Below are positions 1 through 10,577 of a DNA stretch of 64,000 nt, in pieces. This DNA comes from Lactifluus volemus (lineage: Eukaryota; Basidiomycota; Agaricomycetes; Russulales; Russulaceae), in the NCBI GenBank assembly GCA_022376515.1, contig WTXI01000011.1, positions 806,001 through 870,000 on the forward strand. Direction: 5' to 3'. Within the stretch, counting starts at the first letter, position 1; the number at the start of each line of letters is the position of its first letter. Under the pieces are notes generated by a model, which was not told the DNA's origin, did not search any database, and worked only from the letters and a program-made list of their open reading frames with translations. The translations under genes were made by a program, and so were the position numbers.

Positions 1-1581
1 TAACTAGGATCTTCTCAGGGTCTTCAATCCGAATATACCTTCAAGTTACTGAATCTGGATGATGAATACCATGTGGATGTCGTACGTTCGAAATTAACAC
101 GGAACATCACAGCTACGTTCGGAGAGGTCCGTGAAGAGCTCGTCCTAGCCTTCGATGATCTGATCCAGACACGAGATGATGGTGCGTTGAACAACCCTGG
201 AGTAAAAAACGTAATAACTTAAAGAGGACGTAGAATGGATCAAAATCCCCATCGTTGAGACGATACAACGAGTGATTTGTGCCGTCTCGAATCGTGTTTT
301 TGTTGGTGCTCCTCTTTGTGTGTAAACATGCACTGGTTCCTGTCTGCGATCTGTGTTGACCCCTTGCAGGCCGAAATCGTGACTACCAAGCTCTGAATTT
401 GACACATGCAATTAATGTTGTAAAATTCGGAACGATCCTCAGCATGTTCCCGAAGCCTCTCAGGCCGTGCGTTGCCATATTTGATTGCCTCCTCTTATCC
501 CTGAAATCCACCCAGTATCGTATCTCGAATGTTATCCAATCTCCCATCCCAGATTCGACAAGAGACCGAATTTATCAGACCTATGGTCGAAGAACGTTTC
601 GCTAAACTGAAGGAATTTGGGGAGGATTGGGATGATAAACCCGTTCGTCAACCTGTTTCACTGGATGTTTCTGTTTCTCATACTGCACGGCGGAAGTTCA
701 GAATGACATGCTTATGTGGCTCATGAGCGAAGCCAAAGGAGTTGAGAGGTCCCTTGATGGCTTGGCACGCCGACTACTTCTTGTAAACTTTGCGTCTATT
801 CATACAACTTCTCTCGTGAGCAATAATATCTGTCTACTTAATACTCACAACCTACTGCTCGTCATCACATTTGCACAGACATTGGTACAAGTACTGTACC
901 ACCTTCTTTCTCACCCAGAATATATCCAGCCATTGCGTGAAGAAGTCGAAGCTGTGGTGGCGGAAGACGGGTGGACGAAAGCTGGGATGGACAAGATGTA
1001 CAAGATTGACAGTTTCATTCGGGAGACCCAGCGGTTGGATGGCGTAAGCATAGGTCCGTCATATATCTTGTCCAACATTCAAATACTGATGTGTCGTGCT
1101 CTCTCAGTGCTAGCGACTCGTCTCGTGTTGCGGCCATTCACGTTTTCGAATGGTGTGACTATCCCCCCAGGCGTACTCGTCGCTGTCCCAGCTGGTGTCG
1201 CTCATAGAGATGAAGAAGTGTACAACAATGCTGACAAATTCGAGGGCTTTCGGTTTTCGAAACTTCGCGAACACGATGGGGATGGTGTGACGACTAGGCA
1301 CCAAGTAGTCTCAGTATCACCGGAACACGTGTCCTGGGGGCTGGGACGGCACGCGTGGTGAGGTTTCTTGTCGTGTTGGTTATCAACCTATCGTGCTCAT
1401 GACGGCCCTCAGTCCCGGGAGGTTTTTCGCTGCCACCGAACTCAAGGCACTGCTTGCGCACATGATTGTGACGTACGATATGAAGTTCGAGGAGGGGAAA
1501 GGGGCACCGCCGCAACTCTGGATTGCCGGGGTGTATATCCCGAGGAGTTCAAATGTGATGTTCAGGAAGCGTCAGACGTGA
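1..1581 (+). CDS. Cytochrome P450, array copy A (5' end outside window)
   Basis: The window opens in the tail of intron 3. Exon 4 starts at 19 after a ctcag acceptor and ends at 181; the next exon is 234-317, and the remaining exons match the lengths worked out for copy D. About 390 residues are present. Visible P450 landmarks are an I-helix segment NFASIHTTS, the ExxR motif ETQR (K-helix) and the haem motif WGLGRHACPGRFF. The haem Cys codon is split by the last intron (TG at the end of one exon, T at the start of the next). The stop is TGA at 1579-1581. By family this is a membrane-anchored, haem-thiolate monooxygenase needing a P450 reductase; the substrate is unknown. No frameshift is seen in the part present. 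Even its introns are nearly identical to those of copy B, so the two are sister duplicates. Confidence 0.9.
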
Positions 1582-3245
1582 ATTCTCCCGTTGTAGTTTT
1601 GATTTTTCTACTTGTATAAATGCCATCTAGATGGATGTGCACCCTCCCCACGATCCTGCCTGTTTTCGAATGAAACTGTTCTGGTCCTCACTTGACATCC
1701 TCAGGGCTTTGGGAGTGCCACAACTCTTCGAGTGACTAGACGTCGTGCTTGCTTCAATTTCACGACGAGGTGTCGGTCATAGATATCTTATGGGCTACAT
1801 TGCAGCCTTGACAAGTAGCCCGGTTATACGCTCATTGTCAACCGCCACTGCCAGATAAGCTCACATTTGTCGGCCCTTCCGAATGAGCATTGAAAATCAC
1901 GTCATCATCATCACCCCCAAGACCAAATATATACCATTCTTTGATTTCAGAGTCAGAAGGCCTTGCCAGTGATTAGCGACGTGATGGTGGCGAGGGTCAA
2001 GTCGCCAACCCACGCCAAAGCGGAGCTCATATCAGTCATCTTCTCACGGCGATGACGGTGGGGGTGGTACGCCTGTGACGCTGCTGCTGCTTGTGGGAAC
2101 GTGCTTTTTCATGTATTAATGAAGGAAGACGGTGTGCAGGATCATGCTGTCTGTGTCCGTGTCTGTGTCTGTGATCGCTTTGGAGGTGTGCCAGAAGGGT
2201 TTAGGTTTAGTAATCCGATGAGTGCCCGGGGGATGGAATTCGTTCAGCAATTGAAGAACCTGCGTCTTCACCTCGGTAGCCCTCGTCCTGGGCCATCAAT
2301 GCGTGCCAAAGTTCATAAGCAAGCATGCCCCACAATCGTTTCGATATGGCCCTATGAGATCTTAGAAGGCCTGCACAAGACTTGGACTAGACAACGCGGG
2401 GCGAAACGCAGAGGACGCGGCTGCTTGCGTTCTCGCCGCCCACTCCAGCTACTCCAGTGGCACAACATTCCTTTTTTTCTTTGGGCGCTCTGTTGTCATG
2501 TGTCATGTGTCATCCGCAGCCTGTTGGTTAGCCTGGGCACGCACCACACTGCCAGCGCAAGCTATACAGTTATTCATGCCCCTTTGAGACATCGGGGTCA
2601 ATGAGACAAACGACTTTTTAAGACCGCTATTCTATATAGCCTATACATACATGTGTTCAAAACCATACAGTGACTGAGTTTGTGGATAGTATTAGAGATG
2701 ACCCCGAGGGTAAATGTGAGACAAAACTGAATTTTGATGGGGATCTATTGAGAATAAAACACTCTTTCGGGAGAATTATCTTGAGTGGATATCCATCTTG
2801 TAGATTGTTCCAAGGGCTGGTGATAGCCGTTAAGTGTGCCTCTGCAAGAAATTTCGTAAAATGTCTCAATAAGCGAGCCCAAGATGTGTGGAGTCACATC
2901 ACACCTGCCTGATTTAGATCGTAGGAAAGTGATCGCTACGCGAGAATCACGCTTGATGTGACTGTCTCAAAGACCCAGTTCGAGCTGATAACAGATTTTT
3001 TAACTGATTACGCTCATGCATCATCCATACTCTTTTGATAGCTATTGTTAAGTGCTCATCAGCTAGCTTAGACATGAGTCATGGACTCTGTCTATTCACA
3101 ATTTCAATCCATGAGGCAACCCCGGGCCAGGTGTCTGAAGGTCGCAACTAGTATTAAAGAGGCATAAATGACTGTACTAGTATATATTTGGGCTGCACGG
3201 CCATGGGGTGACACTTTTGACGCCCCAACTTGGTTGCAACACAAC
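1582..3245. other. Array spacer A-B with gene relics
   Basis: No intact gene is seen. 1681-1900 matches the promoter and first codons of the phosphatase-like gene at 31,665, but the start codon position reads CTG and the rest of the gene is missing. About 1,900-2,400 holds decayed coding-like sequence that recurs in the B-C and C-D spacers, best read on the - strand. A TATATAT box at 3181 lies about 60 nt before the ATG of copy B. Confidence 0.55.
1681..1900 (+). pseudogene. 5' relic of phosphatase-like gene (unit A)
   Basis: This stretch aligns with the upstream region and first codons of the intact gene at 31,665. Shared words include the tgttctggtcctcac-type block, the gacgtc/ggtcggtcat block and the start region CGCCACTGCCAGATAAGCTC, which corresponds to an ATGCCAGAGAAACTC start in the intact gene. 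The ATG has become CTG and homology stops after a few codons, so it cannot encode the protein. Confidence 0.6.
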
Positions 3246-5294
3246 ATGCCTGATGACTTTACATCGACGACATTGTTCCTCGGAGGGATTCTCATCCTGG
3301 TGTATCTCTTCCTTAGCTGGTACAGAAGGGATCCTTTGGTACTGTCCCTTCGAGTTCCCGACCAGTCCATCCTGTCCCTGATTAGCTCTAGCTTGACGCA
3401 ATCCCTACCGTAGGATATTCTGACCCGGTCCTCTCGTTCATCTCCGCTGCTCGATATTTCTTTGATGCCCACCGCATGCTCAAAGAAGGTTATGAAAAGG
3501 TCACTTCACCACCACCTTCCTCCGTGCCACGCTGACACTCCAACCCGCTTTCAGACAAAACCAGGTCTATTTAAGATTGCCTCTTTCCGCAGATGGATCG
3601 TCCTGGCTGCTGGCCCTGAACTGGCTGAAGATATCAGGAAGGCTCCAGATAACGTCTTGAATATGATTACACCGGTCAACGAAGTACGCATAGCTCCAGA
3701 GGGTTGACCTCGTATTTAACTAGGATCTTCTCAGGGTCTTCAATCCGAATATACCTTCAAGTTACTGAATCTGGCTGATGAATACCATGTGGATGTCGTA
3801 CGTTCGAAATTAACACGGAACATCACAGCTGTTTTCGGAGAGGTCCGTGAAGAGCTTGTCCTGGCCTTCGATGATATGATCCAGTCACGGGACGATGGTG
3901 CGTTGAACAACCGTGGAGTAAAAATGTGATAACTTAAAAGAGGAGGTAGAGTGGATCAAAATCCCCATTTCTGAGACGATACAACGAGTGATTTGTGCCG
4001 TCTCGAACCGTGTTTTTGTTGGTGCTCCTCTTTGTATGTAAACATGGACTGGTTCCTGTCTGCGATCTGTGTTGACCCCTTGCAGGCCGAAATCGTGACT
4101 ACCAAGCTCTGAATTTGACATATGCAATTAATATTGTAAAATTCGGGGCGATCCTCAACATGTTCCCGAAGCCTCTCAGGCCGTGTGTTGCCATATTTGA
4201 TTGCCTCCTCTTATCCCTGAAATCCACCCAGTATCGTATCTCGAATGTTATCCAATCTCCCATCCCAGATTCGACAAGAGACCGAATATATCAGACCTAT
4301 GGTCGAAGAACGTTTCGCTAAAATGAAGGAGTTTGGTGAGGATTGGGATGATAAACCCGTTCGTCAAACTGTTTCACTGGATGTTTCTGTTTCTCATACT
4401 GCACGGCGGAAGTTCAGAATGACATGCTCATGTGGCTCATGAGCGAAGCCAAAGGAGTAGAGAGGTCCCTTGATGGCTTGGCACGCCGACTACTTATTGT
4501 AAACTTTGCGTCTATTCATACAACTTCTCTCGTGAGCAATAATATCTGTCTACTTAATACTCACAACCTACTGCTCGTCATCACATTTGCACAGACATTG
4601 GTACAAGTACTGTACCACCTTCTTTCTCACCCAGAATGTATCCAGCCATTGCGTGAAGAAGTCGAAGCTGTGGTGGCGGAAGACGGGTGGACGAAAGCTG
4701 GGATGGACAAGATGTACAAGATTGACAGCTTCATTCGGGAGACCCAGCGGTTGGATGGCATAAGCATAGGTCCGTCATATATCTTATCCAACATTCAAAT
4801 ACTGATGTGTCGCGCTCTCTCAGTGCTAGCGACTCGTCTCGTGTTGCGCCATTCACGTTTTCGAATGGTGTGACTGTCCCCCCAGGCGTACTCGTCGCTG
4901 TCCCATCTGGCGTCGCTCATAGAGATGAAGAAGTGTACACCAATGTGACAAATTTGAGGGCTTTCGGTTTTCGAAACTTCGCGAGCGCGATGGGGATAGT
5001 GTGACGACTAGGCACCAAGTAGTCTCAGTATCACCGGAACACGTGCCCTGGGGGCTGGACGGCACGCTTGGTGAGGTTTCTTGTCGTGTTGGTTATCAAC
5101 CTATCGTGCTCATGATGGCCCTCAGTCCCGGGAGGTTTTTCGCAGCCACCGAACTCAAGGCACTGCTTGCGCACATGATTGTGACGTACGATATGAAGTT
5201 CGAGGAGGGGAAAGGGTCACCGCCGCAACTCTGGATTGCCGGGGTGTATGTCCCGAGGGATGCAAATGTGATGTTCAGGAAGCGTCAGACGTGA
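3246..5294 (+). pseudogene. Cytochrome P450, array copy B (frameshifted)
   Basis: Exons 1-9 read cleanly from ATG 3246 (MPDDFTST..., membrane anchor LFLGGILILVYLFLSWYRR) through the I-helix NFASIHTTS and ExxR (ETQR). Exon 10 then carries three single-base deletions relative to every other copy: near 4848 (gcggcc to gcgcc), near 4945 (gctgac to gtgac) and near 5056 (ctgggac to ctggac). The first leads to a stop at about 4873, removing the haem-binding Cys. Together the three deletions restore frame, so the last exon (PGRFFAATELKALLAH, stop 5294) is still open. The sequence is otherwise nearly identical to copy A. It may be a young pseudogene or a consensus error in a repeated region; as given, it does not encode a functional P450. 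Confidence 0.85.
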
Positions 5295-6611
5295 ACTCTC
5301 CCATTGTAGTTTTGATTTTTCTACCTGTATAAATGCCATCTAGATGGATGTGCACCCTCCCCGCGATCCTGCCTGTCTTCAAATGAAACTGTTCTGGTCC
5401 TCACTTGACATCCTCAGGGCTTTGGGAGTGCCACAGCTCTTCGAGTGACCAGACGTCGTGCTTGCTTCAATTTCACGACGAGGTGTCGGTCATAAATATC
5501 TTATGGGCTACATTGCAGCCTTGACAAGTAGCCCGGTTATACGCTCATTGTCAACCGCCACTGCCAGAGAAGCTCACATTTGTCGGCCCTTCCGAATGAG
5601 CATTGAAAATCACGTCATCATCATCACCCCCAAGACCAAATATATATCATTCTTTGATTTCAGAGTCAGAAGGCCTTGCCAGTAATTAGCAACGTGATGG
5701 TGGCGAGGGTCAAGTCGCCAACCCACGCCAAAGCCGATGATGCCAGGAATGATGAGAAATTTAAAGATCTCGTGAGAGAGGGGGTGGTACGCCTGTGACG
5801 CTAGGCAAGACGCACTGGCCACACATTCGAGGTGCTGCTGCTTGTGGAACGTGCTTCTTCATGTATTAATGAAGGGAGACGGTGTGCAGAATCATGCTGT
5901 CTGTGTCTGTGATCGCTTGGAGGTGTGCCGGAAGGGTTAATTCGCCCGATGAGTGCCCGCGATGGTATTCGTTCTGTAAAGCCTGCATCTTCGCCTCAGT
6001 AGCCCTCGTCCTGGGGCAGTCAATCAATGCGTGAAGGTAGCAGAGCTTCGACGGGCTTGGACTTGACCCCTTTGGCGTGTGAAAACCTGTTTCACCTGTT
6101 CTCCGCCCTGAACTCTCCTGCGCACAAAAAAATTGGGTTCAGAAATGCCTGGCTGACGTATATTTCAGCTCGGAGACACGGAGACCGCAATCTGACCTCA
6201 ACGCTCTCGGCCTAGACAACGCGGGCGAAACGCAGATCACGCTGGTCAGTGCAATGCTGGATATCGTGCTGTTATGCTGAGTAAAAGTCTCGGTCGGTCC
6301 GATCGATATCGACGTTTTCCCATGCCACAACGGTTCTTGTTCCGTAACTCTTTCACTGGATTACCCAACTCGAATGCCAGCCCGCATAAGGGAATTTGTC
6401 TACGGTATTCGTCGACTAGGTGATTGAAAAAGTAAAGCAAAAGCCCAAACTAAGCTAAGAACCCCAAAACCAGCCACCCCAACAACATTCCTTTTTTCTT
6501 TGGGGGCTCTGCTGTCATGTGTCATCCGCAGCTGGTGGTTAGCCTACACTGCCCTCATAAGCTATATACTCCACGGCCGGCGACGCTTTTGACCCCCAAC
6601 TTGGTTGCAAC
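5295..6611. other. Array spacer B-C with gene relics
   Basis: No intact gene. 5398-5610 is the phosphatase-gene 5' relic (start again CTG). On the - strand about 5,610-5,822 reads as a fragment containing EIFKFLIIPGIIGFG and WQGLLTLKSKN, also present in decayed form in the neighbouring spacers. 6180-6260 repeats part of another relic seen at about 9,830 and 18,000. A TATATA sequence lies near 6563, about 48 nt before the ATG of copy C. Confidence 0.5.
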
Positions 6612-8653
6612 ATGCCTGATGACTTTACATCGACGGCATTGTTCCTCGGAGGGATTCTCATCCTGGTGTATCTCTTCCTCAGCTGGTACAGAAGGGATCC
6701 TTTGGTACTGTCCCTTCGAGTTCCCAACCAATCTATCCTGTCGCTGATCAGCTCTAGCTTGACGCAATCCCTACCGTAGGATTTCTGACCCGGTCCTTTC
6801 GTTCATCTCCGCTGCTCAATATTTCTTTGATGGCTACCGCATCCTCAAAGAAGGTTATGAAAAGGTCACTTCACCACCACCTTCCTCCGTGCCACGCTGA
6901 CACTCAAACCCGCTTTCAGACAAGACCAGGTTTGTTTAAGATTGCCCATTTTCGAAGATGGGTCGTCCTAGCTGCTGGCCCTGAACTGGCCGAAGATATC
7001 AGGAAGGCTCCAGATAACGTCTTGGATATGCGTGCACCGGTCTATGATGTACGCATAGCTCCATATGGTGACTCGTATTTAACTAGGATCTTCTCAGGAT
7101 CTTCAACCCGAATACACCTTAATGTTACTGAATCTAGCTGATTCGTACCATACGGATATCATACGTTCGAAATTAACACGGAACATCGCAGCTACGTTCG
7201 GAGAGGTCCGTGAAGAGCTTGTCCTTGCCTTCGATGATCTGATCCAGACACGAGACGATGGTGTGTTGAACAATCCTGGAGTAAAAAATTGTGATAACTT
7301 AAAGAGGTCGTAGAATGGATCAAAGTCCCCATCGTTGAGACGATGCAACGAGTGATTTGTGCCGTCTCGAACCGTGTTTTTGTTGGTGCTCCTCTTTGTA
7401 TGTAAACATGCACTGGTTCCTGTCTGCGATCTGTGTTGACCCCTTGCAGGCCGAAATCGCGACTACCAAACTCTGAATTTGACATATGCAATTAATGTTG
7501 TTAAATTCGGAACGATCCTCAGCATGTTCCCGAAGTCTCTCAGGCCGTGCGTTGCCATATTTTGATTGCCTCCTCTTATCCCTGAAATCCACCCAGTATC
7601 GTATCTCGTATGCTATCCGATCTTCCATCACAGATTCGACAAGAGACCGAATTTATCAGACCTATGGTCGAAGAACGTTTCGCTAAACTGAAGGAATTGG
7701 TGAGGATTGGGATGATAAACCCGTTCGTCAACCTGTTTCACTGGATGTTTCTGTTTCTCATACTGCACGGCGGAAGTTCAGAATGACATGCTGATGTGGC
7801 TCATGAGCGAAGCCAAAGGAGTAGAGAGGTCCCTTGATGGCTTGGCACGCCGACTACTTCTTTTAAACTTCGTGTCTATTCACACAACCTCTCTGGTGGG
7901 CAATAATATCTGTCTACTCACAACCTACTGCTCATCATCACGTTTTCATAGACATTGACACAAGTATTGTACCGCCTTCTTTCTCACCCAGAATGTATCC
8001 AGCCATTGCGTGAAGAAGTCGAAGCTGTGGTGGCGGAAGAAGGGTGGACGAAAGCTGCAATGGACAAGATGTTCAAGATTGACAGTTTCATTCGGGAGAC
8101 CCAGCGGTTGGATGGCATAAACTTCAGTCTGTCATATATCTTGTCCAACATTCAAATACTGATGTGTCGCACTCACTTAGTACTAGTGACTCGTCTCGTG
8201 TTGCGGCCATTCACGTTTTCGAATGGTGTTACTGTCCCCCCAGGCGTACTCGTCGCTGTCCCATCTGGTGTCGCTCATAGAGATGAAGAAGTGTACACCA
8301 ATGCTGACAAATTCGAGGGCCTTCGGTTTTCGAAACTTCGCGAGCGCGATGGGGATAGTGTGACGACTAGGCACCAATAGTCTCAGTATCACCGGAACAC
8401 GTGTCCTGGGGGCTTGGACGGCACGCTTGGTGAGGTTTCTTGTCGTGTTGGTTTTCAGCATCTCGTGCTCATGATGGCCCTCAGTCCCGGGAGGTTTTTC
8501 GCAGCCACCGAGCTCAAGGCACTGCTTGCGCACATGATTGTGACGTACGATATGAAGTTCGAGGAGGGGAAAGGGGCACCGCCGCAACTCTGGATTGCCG
8601 GGGTGTATATCCCGAGGAGTGCAAATGTGATGTTCAGGAAGCGTCAGGCATGA
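6612..8653 (+). pseudogene. Cytochrome P450, array copy C (frameshifted)
   Basis: This copy has the same 11-exon layout as the others, starting MPDDFTSTALFLGG. There are three single-base deletions relative to the intact copies: in exon 2 near 6782 (GGATTTTCTGAC to GGATTTCTGAC), in exon 7 near 7697 (gaatttgg to gaattgg), and in exon 10 near 8378, where CAC CAA is followed directly by TAG. The haem exon (SPGRFFAATELKALLAH) and stop TGA at 8653 remain. All three changes shorten short homopolymer runs, so sequencing or polishing error in a repeat must be considered. As written the reading frame is closed early in exon 2. The closest relative by intron sequence is copy D (both have the acttagtactagtgactcg junction before exon 10). 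Confidence 0.85.
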
Positions 8654-10577
8654 GTTCTCCCGTTGTAGTTTTGATTTTTCTACCTGTATAAATGCCCATG
8701 TAGATGGATGTGCTGTCACGTGCACCCTCCCCCTGCCCTCAAATGAAACTGTTCTAGTCCTCACTTGACATCCTCAGGCTTTGGGAGTGCCACGACTCTT
8801 CGAGCGACTAGACGTCGTGTTTGCTTCAATTTCACGACGATTGTCGGTCATAGAAGTTTTGGGATATCTTATGGGCTACATTGCAGCCTTGACAACTTGA
8901 AGTAGCCCGGTTATATGCTCATTGTCAACCGCCACTGCCAGAGAAGCTCGCATTTGTTGGCCCGCATTGAAAATCACGTCGTCACCCCCAAGACCAAATA
9001 TATAAAATTCTTTGATTTCAGAGTCAGAAGCCCTTGCCAGTAATTAGCAACGTGATGGTGACGAGGGTCGAGTTGCCAACCCATGCCAAAGTATCGCTGA
9101 ATGGCTGGGGAGAGGGAGGGCGGTCGGTTTCGAATCAGACCCAAAATAACAACGGACTTCAACGCCGAGCTCATATCAGCCATCTTCCCAGGTCCCCGTC
9201 CTGACGCTGATGGTCTGAGTCGATCCCCTCATGCTTGTACTCAGCAAGCAGCTCGACAATTGTCCATTGAGCCCTCGACGATGCCAGGGATGATGAGAAA
9301 ATTAAAGATCTCGGTGAGAGTGGGGTGGGGGTGGTACGCCTCTGATGCTGCTGCTGCTGCTTGTGGGAATGTGCTTCTTCATGTAGAAATGCCTTGAGTT
9401 CGGGGGGTTTAATGAAGGAAGACGGTGTGCTGTCTGCGTCTGCGATCGTTTTGGGGGCGTGCCGGAAGGGTCTAGTTGCCGGATGAGTGCCCGGGATGGA
9501 ATTCGTTCTGTAAGATGCGTCTTCACCTCAGTAGCCCTCGTCCTGGGACAACCAACCAATGCGTGCCAAAGTTCATAAATAAGCGCGACCCACAATCGTT
9601 TCGATATGGCCCATGAGATCTTCAAAAGGAGATGGACTTGAAGGCCAGCACAGCTTCGACGGGCTTGGGCTCGAGCACACACGACCCTTTGGCGTGTAGA
9701 AACCACAGTTTCACCTGTTCTCCGCCCTGAACTCTCCTGCGCATAGATGGGGTTCAGAAATGCCTGGCTGACCGTATTATTTCAGCTCGGAAACAGTCGC
9801 CCCGCCGCCTACAACCGTGCGTATTCCCAAGAAATGGAAACCGCAATCTGACCTCAACGCTCTCAGCCTAGACAACGCGGGCGGAACGCAGAGCACGCTG
9901 CTTGCGTTCTCGCCGCCCACAGGACAAGATGTCGAATATAAAACTGAGGGGAGCGGTTTCCCTGTGTGGAAGTTGGTTAGAAAACTGGTTGATCAAGAAC
10001 GGGACGGTGCACGAGGCGCACCTCGCTGAGTCGGTCGAACCAGAAAGTGGAGCTGACGCCGATAGATCCCCAGAATTCAATGCCCCTCAGGGCCTCTGTA
10101 ACGTCCCTACCAGCCTCACTGATAACGACGAATCGAGGGTCAGTGCTAATGCTGGGTCACCGGTATGTTCGTTCCTGTTCATGCATGTCACAGTCCTGAG
10201 ATTTAGGGAAGAGGATGATCGATGATCATGTGAAGGTTTACTAGCTTTTTACTTGACGTTTTCCCAGGCCACAATCATGCGTCGATCCTTGTTCGTAACT
10301 CTTCACTGGACCACCCAACTCGAATGCCCAGCCCGCGTAAGGGAATTTGTCGACTAGGTGATTGAAAATAAAAGCAAACCGCAAACTAAGTTATTAATAA
10401 GAACCTCAAACCCAACCCTCCAGCCACCCCCACAACATTCTTTTTTCTTTGCGCGCTGTGTTATCATGCAAGATCCACGGTGATCGGCCTGGGCGGCGTA
10501 TGCGCTGTCCTCACAAGCTATATAATTGGGCTGCACGGCCGTGAGTCGACGCTTTTGACCCCCAACTTGGTTGCAAC
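8654..10577. other. Array spacer C-D with gene relics
   Basis: Contains a phosphatase-gene 5' relic (about 8757-8965) and, on the - strand at about 8,990-9,700, decayed coding-like sequence with recognisable pieces in several frames (LLAEYKHEGIDSDHQ; WQGLLTLKSKN). At about 9,817-10,230 on the + strand is a fragment containing QSDLNALSLDNAGGTQ and FSPPTGQDVEYKTEG that recurs at about 18,000-18,300. I cannot name the gene families of these relics. TATATAA at 10,519 lies 59 nt before the ATG of copy D. Confidence 0.5.
9817..10230 (+). pseudogene. Unidentified coding relic repeated in array spacers
   Basis: An open stretch from 9817 reads ...LNALSLDNAGGTQ... and FSPPTGQDVEYKTEG..., then meets a stop at 10,027-10,029. 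The same words, with indels, occur at about 18,000-18,300 and in part at 6,180-6,260. Recurrence at equivalent positions upstream of P450 copies shows it belongs to the duplicated unit. I do not recognise the family and no intact copy lies in the window. Confidence 0.35.

Noticed and set aside
297..304. Missing acidic residue in the P450 I-helix (residue numbers of the copy D protein: FASIHTTS) as a sign of inactivity
   Set aside because: All copies, including H and I (AAIHTTS), share it, and to my knowledge it is normal for this basidiomycete P450 group, so it is a family trait rather than damage.
1294..1515. Antisense open frames over the P450 exons (also at 8,183-8,764, 12,332-12,553 and equivalents)
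   Set aside because: They recur at the same place in every copy because the sense exons are conserved; no independent start context or motif.
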